Source: Desulfotomaculum sp. (GTDB lineage Bacteria > Bacillota > Desulfotomaculia > Desulfotomaculales > Desulfallaceae). Taken from it: DNA of 64,000 nucleotides. The position numbers were made by a program, and so were the translations under genes. Below, piece by piece: positions 60,180 through 64,000 of this stretch (positions are counted from its first letter, which is position 1; each line of letters starts with the position of its first letter). The stretch is taken from positions 1 through 64,000 of the forward strand of contig JAENYQ010000006.1 in NCBI GenBank assembly GCA_016841675.1, given 5' to 3'. Under the pieces are notes generated by a model. That model worked only from the letters and a program-made list of their open reading frames with translations, searched no databases and had not been told where the DNA came from.

Positions 60180-61151
60180 ATGATGAGCGAAGAGATTTCT
60201 TTAACACCTGAAGAAGTAGCACGCATATTAAAAATTGCTAAAAACACGGTTTATGAATTGATAAAGCGGGGAGAACTCCCGGCTTACCGGGTTGGTCGTA
60301 AAATTAGGGTTGACCTACAAGATGTGGAAGCCTATAAGAAACATGGTAAAAATATCGAATTGGCACCGGCCCCGGCTACAACTTCACGCCGCACCCCGCC
60401 TTTGAAACCGCAGCATTATAGCCCGGAAGGAACAGTTTCTTACCATCAGGAACTGGTGATCTGCGGTCAGGACGAAATCCTGGATATTCTGACCCGACAC
60501 CTGGAGCGACACCCCGATGGAGTTCACGCCTATCGTCATCACGTGGGAAGTTTCACCGGCCTCCAGGCCATGTACCAGGGCAAGTCCCATATGGCCGCCA
60601 TCCACCTGTGGGACGGAGACACCGGGATGTACAATATCCCTTATGTACGCCGTCTTCTTCCCGGTGTTCCCTTGGTCATTGTGCATTTGGCCTACCGGAT
60701 GCAGGGATTTTACCTGGCGAAGGGTAATCCCAAGAGCATTAAAGAATGGAAAGACCTGGCCCGGCCAGACGTATGCTTCATCAACCGGGAGAAGGGCTGC
60801 GGCACCCGGGTTTTACTGGATGAACAATTACGCCAACTAGGACTGGATAGAAGGCTGATCACGGGATACGATAAAGAGGAACTATCCCACCTGGGCGTGG
60901 CCAGCACCGTGGCCAGGGGGGAGGCAGACGTTGGTCTGGGTAAAGAAAAAGCGGCCATGCAGGTACGGGGGCTGGATTTTCTCCCTCTGCACAAGGAACG
61001 CTACGAAATGGTGATCAAAAAAGAAGACCTGGACAAGCCTCATACCCGTGCCGTAATCGAAATTCTCCAGTCTGAAGAGTTTAAAAAGGCAGTCCGGGGC
61101 TTGGGGGATTACGATTTAACTGAAACAGGCGGAATCATAGCTGAGGTATGA
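60180..61151 (+). CDS. HTH regulator with periplasmic-binding-protein-like metal-oxyanion domain
   Basis: The 323-residue protein combines an excisionase/MerR-type helix-turn-helix (LTPEEVARILKIAKNTVYEL; IKRGELPAYRVGRKIRV) with a C-terminal PBP-like domain (YRHHVGSFTGLQAMYQGKSH; AAIHLWDGDTGMYNIPYVRR; VCFINREKGCGTRVLLDEQL; VASTVARGEADVGLGKEKAA). Proteins of this design sit next to mod/tup/wtp genes and probably sense molybdate or tungstate directly. Both ATGs at 60180 and 60183 follow the GGGGGGGGAA ribosome-binding site. It is divergent from modABC, with an inverted repeat in between, so repression of the transporter at high metal is the expected role (inference). Confidence 0.87.
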   Translation: MMSEEISLTPEEVARILKIAKNTVYELIKRGELPAYRVGRKIRVDLQDVEAYKKHGKNIELAPAPATTSRRTPPLKPQHYSPEGTVSYHQELVICGQDEILDILTRHLERHPDGVHAYRHHVGSFTGLQAMYQGKSHMAAIHLWDGDTGMYNIPYVRRLLPGVPLVIVHLAYRMQGFYLAKGNPKSIKEWKDLARPDVCFINREKGCGTRVLLDEQLRQLGLDRRLITGYDKEELSHLGVASTVARGEADVGLGKEKAAMQVRGLDFLPLHKERYEMVIKKEDLDKPHTRAVIEILQSEEFKKAVRGLGDYDLTETGGIIAEV

Positions 61152-61295
61152 CATCGATCCTGCGAATCGCTATTTTACTAATGTTTCAATTAAGTAATCC
61201 GGGCAGAATCGGGGACGTAAATTTTGGGTTAAGTAAAAAAGACTTTTATTTTTTATCCGGGTACGCTTCCGATGTTGATCATATAGTTTATAGTT

Positions 61296-61562
61296 TTAAT
61301 GCATTGGGATATATCTATTGGGAAGGCTGGAGAGCAACAATTCTGCTATATCCAGAACAAGCACGTCACCTTTTTCCTGTCGCTCTATTTCTTCCTCAAA
61401 AATAGTACGGCAATAGGGGCAAGTGGTAATCACCATTGAACTATCCATAGCTAAAAGCTCTTTAACCCAATTAATGCTTATCGGGTTTTCCTTTTCCAGC
61501 CTGGTCCAGAAGCGACCGCCGCCGGCACCGCAGCAGAATGATTCCTTTTTGTTTCTGGGCAT
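61296..61562 (-). pseudogene. C-terminal fragment of a CCG-domain iron-sulfur protein
   Basis: The 88-residue frame reads MPRNKKESFCCGAGGGRFWT, then INWVKELLAMDSSMVITTCP, YCRTIFEEEI and DIAELL. This is the second CCG domain of HdrD/GlpC-like (Fe-S)-binding oxidoreductases. The N-terminal 250 or more residues with ferredoxin motifs are absent, and the upstream sequence is AT-rich without coding sense or ribosome-binding site. It is probably the remnant of an electron-transfer gene once following the formate dehydrogenase gene. Confidence 0.8.
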
Positions 61563-61668
61563 GGGAAATTATTAATAGAGAAAAAAAATATTATTATTCG
61601 CATATTAACCTCACACGACATCATTATATCCATTGACAAAGGGCTTAAAAAAACACCATTCGCCCATC

Positions 61669-61818
61669 AAAAAGACCGGGGTGCAGCAAAAACACAGCAC
61701 CCCGGTCTTATAAAGACCCAGTAACATGCGCTCCTTTCCGCACTAGGAGGGCTTGACGGTTTCCCATCAAACCCTATCGGCCGGATTATCATAGCTTTGC
61801 TTTAAACAAACCGGCTTG
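61669..61818 (-). promoter_or_regulatory. Riboswitch-like element D with terminator, downstream of fdhA
   Basis: The minus strand contains ATAGGGTTTGATGGGAAACC, AAGCCCTCCTAGTGCGGAAA, GGAGCG, a diverged version of copies A-C. A strong terminator stem AAGACCGGGGTGC/GCACCCCGGTCTT (61672-61709) with TTTTTG follows. It begins 10 bases after the fdhA stop, so it would govern readthrough into what follows, now only a CCG-domain fragment. Confidence 0.55.
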
Positions 61819-61827
61819 AAACAATTA

Positions 61828-64000
61828 TTATTCATGTATATGCTCCTTTATTTTATTTATTTTAATAGCGCAAACTTTATACTCACCGGTTTTGGTAATC
61901 GGGTCTAGGGCAGCGCTTGTAAGAACATTGGTAGGGGTTTCCCCGTAATGGAACGACATCCATACCATACCGGGGGGAACACGGTCGGTTACCGTGACTT
62001 TAGTGGTAACCTCTCCACGCCGGGAGGATACCCTTGCTATATCACCGGAAACAAATCCTAAACGGGCGGCGTCTTCCGGGTTAACTTCGGTATATTCATC
62101 CGACCACATGCTGGCGATGCCCGCCGAATAAGGTGTGGTTACATTATAGTGATACAATATCCGGCCCGTGGACAGCAGGAAGGGATATTCCTGATCAGGC
62201 ATTTCCGCAGGAGGAATATGCTCGATGGATTGGAAAAGACCTTTGCCCCGCACAAACGAATTGGCGTGCAAATAAGGTGTTCCCGGGTGCTCAGCGGTTG
62301 GACAAGGCCACTGCAGGCCTTTTTCATCAATTCTGGTATAATTTATACCACCGTATGATGGAGTCAGCGATGCCATCTCCAGGAAAATTTCTTCGGCAGT
62401 GCTGTAGCTCATTGGGTGCCCCATCTTTTCACAAAGAGCTATCATGGTCTGCCAGTTGGTTTTGCCCGGCAGCGGTTCAATTGCTTTTCTAACACGCTGT
62501 ACCCGACGCTCAGTATTGGTAAATGTCCCATCTGTTTCAGCAAAACTGGCGGCAGGCAGGATTACATCGGCATATGCAGCGGTTTCTGTAAGAAACAACT
62601 CGTGCACTACCAAGAATTCCAGCTTATCCAGCCCTGAACGGATATGGTTGCTGTTGGGATCCGTCAGCACAGGGTTCTCACCCAGAATATACATCGCTTT
62701 GAGCTCACCGGAATTAGCCTTGTCAAACATTTCCGGGATCATCAATCCAAGCTCACCGGCTAAAGGCACGCCCCAGGCCTGTTCAAATTTTCCCCTTGCC
62801 GCCGGGTCAATCACACGCTGATAGCCTGGAAATACGTTTGGCAGCGCCCCCATATCACAGGCTCCCTGCACGTTATTCTGCCCGCGAATCGGGTTCACCC
62901 CCGTGCCCGGGCGTCCCATATGTCCGGTTAGCATAGCCAGGTTGGCAACGTTCATCACATTGTTTGTTCCACAAACATGTTCTGTTATGCCAAGTGTATA
63001 AAAAGCCATCGCTTTATCTGTACCGGCATAAAGGCGGGCCACCGCATACAGGTCTTCAACCGGTATGTCGGTCAGGTCCGACACATAATCAGGTGTGTAT
63101 TTCCCAACTGTTTCTTTAAGAGCTGCGAAGTTCTCGGTTCGCTCATCCACAAACTGCTGATTATATAAGTTTTCGGCAATGATGATGTTCATCAGCCCGT
63201 TAAGAAATGGGATATCGGTACCCGGTTTAATGCGCAACCAGTAATCGGCTTCCTCAGCAAGTTCTATGCGCCGCGGGTCCACCACAATAAGTTTTGCGCC
63301 CTTGCGCGCTGCCTGTCTCATTTTATAACCAATCACCGGGTGGGCTTCGGTTGTGTTGGTGCCAATCAAGAACAACAATTCAGCATTTTCAATTTCTGAG
63401 ATTGAATTGGTCATTGCACCGCTGCCGAAGGAAGTGGCCAGACCGGCCACTGTAGGGGCGTGTCAGGTACGGGCACAATGGTCAACGTTGTTTGTGCCCA
63501 TCACCACCCTGGTAAATTTTTGTAGCAGGTAATTCTCTTCATTGGTGCACCTGGCTGAACTTAGGCTGGCAAATGAATTAGACCCGTGTTTTACTTTAAT
63601 TTCACTAAGCCTGTCCGCTATTAAATTCAATGCCTCATCCCACGATGCAGGCTCAAAACACCCTTTCCTTTTAATTAAAGGAGTAGTCAGCCGACGGTCA
63701 TTATGAATAAAGTCCCAACCAAACCTCCCTTTAATACACAGTGCGCGTCCGTTTACGGCGCCTTCCGGGCTGGATACGACGCCAACCACTTGATCATCTT
63801 TTACGCACAGATCGAAACTGCAGCCGGTGCCGCAGAACGGGCAGGTTGTTCTAATTTTTTGGTACTCCCAGTGCCTGACTTTGCCCTGCATTTGTTTCTC
63901 CGTCAGCGCACCCGTGGGACATACGGAAACACAATTCCCGCAGAAAACGCAATCGGACTCCCCAAATGACACATCATAAAAGGTTGTCGCCTTAGTCTCA
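61828..64000 (-). CDS. fdhA: Formate dehydrogenase alpha subunit, selenocysteine-containing, 5' end outside window
   Basis: The frame is open at the window edge and reads FGESDCVFCGNCVSVCPTGA (NuoG-like ferredoxin), TTCPFCGTGCSFDLCV (catalytic-domain 4Fe-4S), GRFGWDFIHNDRRLTTPLIK, and then NNVDHCART-TGA-HAPTVAGLAT. The TGA at 63463-63465 occupies the active-site selenocysteine position of formate dehydrogenases. A SECIS hairpin follows 11 bases later. Further motifs are TNTTEAHPVIGYKMRQAARK, MLTGHMGRPGTGVNPIRGQN, NVQGACDMGALPN and the C-terminal cofactor domain. It oxidises formate, or reduces CO2, at a Mo/W-bis-MGD centre. The start lies beyond 64000; the GTG at 63972 is internal because coding sense continues upstream. 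Confidence 0.95.
63433..63451 (-). promoter_or_regulatory. Bacterial SECIS hairpin of fdhA
   Basis: AGTGGCC and GGCCACT pair perfectly around a GGTCT loop, beginning 11 bases after the TGA at 63463-63465. The loop resembles the AGGUCU apex of E. coli fdhF. Confidence 0.85.

Noticed and set aside
1..64000. tRNA, rRNA, prophage, complete insertion sequence, replication origin
   Set aside because: No cloverleaf with a T-loop, no rRNA-like segment, no phage structural genes, no full transposase with terminal repeats and no DnaA-box cluster was seen.

Overview
The window looks like the chromosome of an anaerobic, spore-forming, Gram-positive bacterium of the Desulfotomaculum/Pelotomaculum type (Peptococcaceae sensu lato). 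Supporting signs are a spore photoproduct lyase, a coat-like protein, an SLH-anchored surface protein, tungsten/molybdenum oxidoreductases, two selenoprotein genes read through in-frame TGA, cobalamin riboswitches with intrinsic terminators, and sigma-54 regulation. The assignment is inferred from gene content only.

Layout. 0-3 kb: the start of a DUF2520 dehydrogenase-like gene (possible pantothenate operon) behind a structured leader, an amidohydrolase, a Phd/ParE-type toxin-antitoxin pair and a spore-photoproduct-lyase remnant. 3-12 kb: a giant repeat-rich SLH protein, a small Cys-rich ORF and a MalT-like regulator. 12-15 kb: a membrane protein flanked by two paralogous mini-ORFs, a broken capA and an intact spore photoproduct lyase. 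15-20 kb: a TetR/MFS/rifampicin-phosphotransferase-like resistance cluster with two palindromic operators. 20-23 kb: an XRE-Fic pair, then a decayed thiamin locus (thiH fragment, intact thiE, broken thiC). 23-32 kb: a 2,800-residue cyclic beta-1,2-glucan synthase-like protein. 32-38.6 kb: an extracytoplasmic CobN-like protein with ExbB/TolQ-, DUF2149- and DUF2162-type partners behind two tandem cobalamin riboswitches. 39-44 kb: a patchwork of truncated genes (Crp/AAA+ fusion, IS1595 remnant, thiD fragment) with a TetR gene, a NapH-like ferredoxin and a PatB-type lyase.

44-64 kb is a molybdenum/tungsten island. It holds a CBS-PAS-sigma-54 activator, a leaderless TupA-like tungstate-binding protein, a radical SAM/SPASM enzyme, an N-terminally extended MoeA, a selenocysteine HdrA-like protein, FdhD, a BamC-like ferredoxin, a BamB-like aldehyde:ferredoxin-oxidoreductase-family enzyme, ModABC with an unannotated 57-residue membrane protein, a MerR-HTH/periplasmic-binding-fold regulator and a selenocysteine formate dehydrogenase that runs off the window. 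Four related leader RNAs, which I read as molybdenum/tungsten-cofactor riboswitches, lie in this island. Two have a visible anti-terminator design, and one of these controls the sigma-54 activator.

Working model (inference): metal is imported by ModABC and sensed by the HTH-PBP regulator. Cofactor level is sensed by the riboswitches, which set MoeA and the sigma-54 activator. The activator may switch on the BamB/BamC/FdhD/HdrA operon through the -24/-12 promoter and palindromic enhancer found upstream of it. That operon and the formate dehydrogenase would then use W/Mo cofactor and selenium for low-potential electron chemistry.
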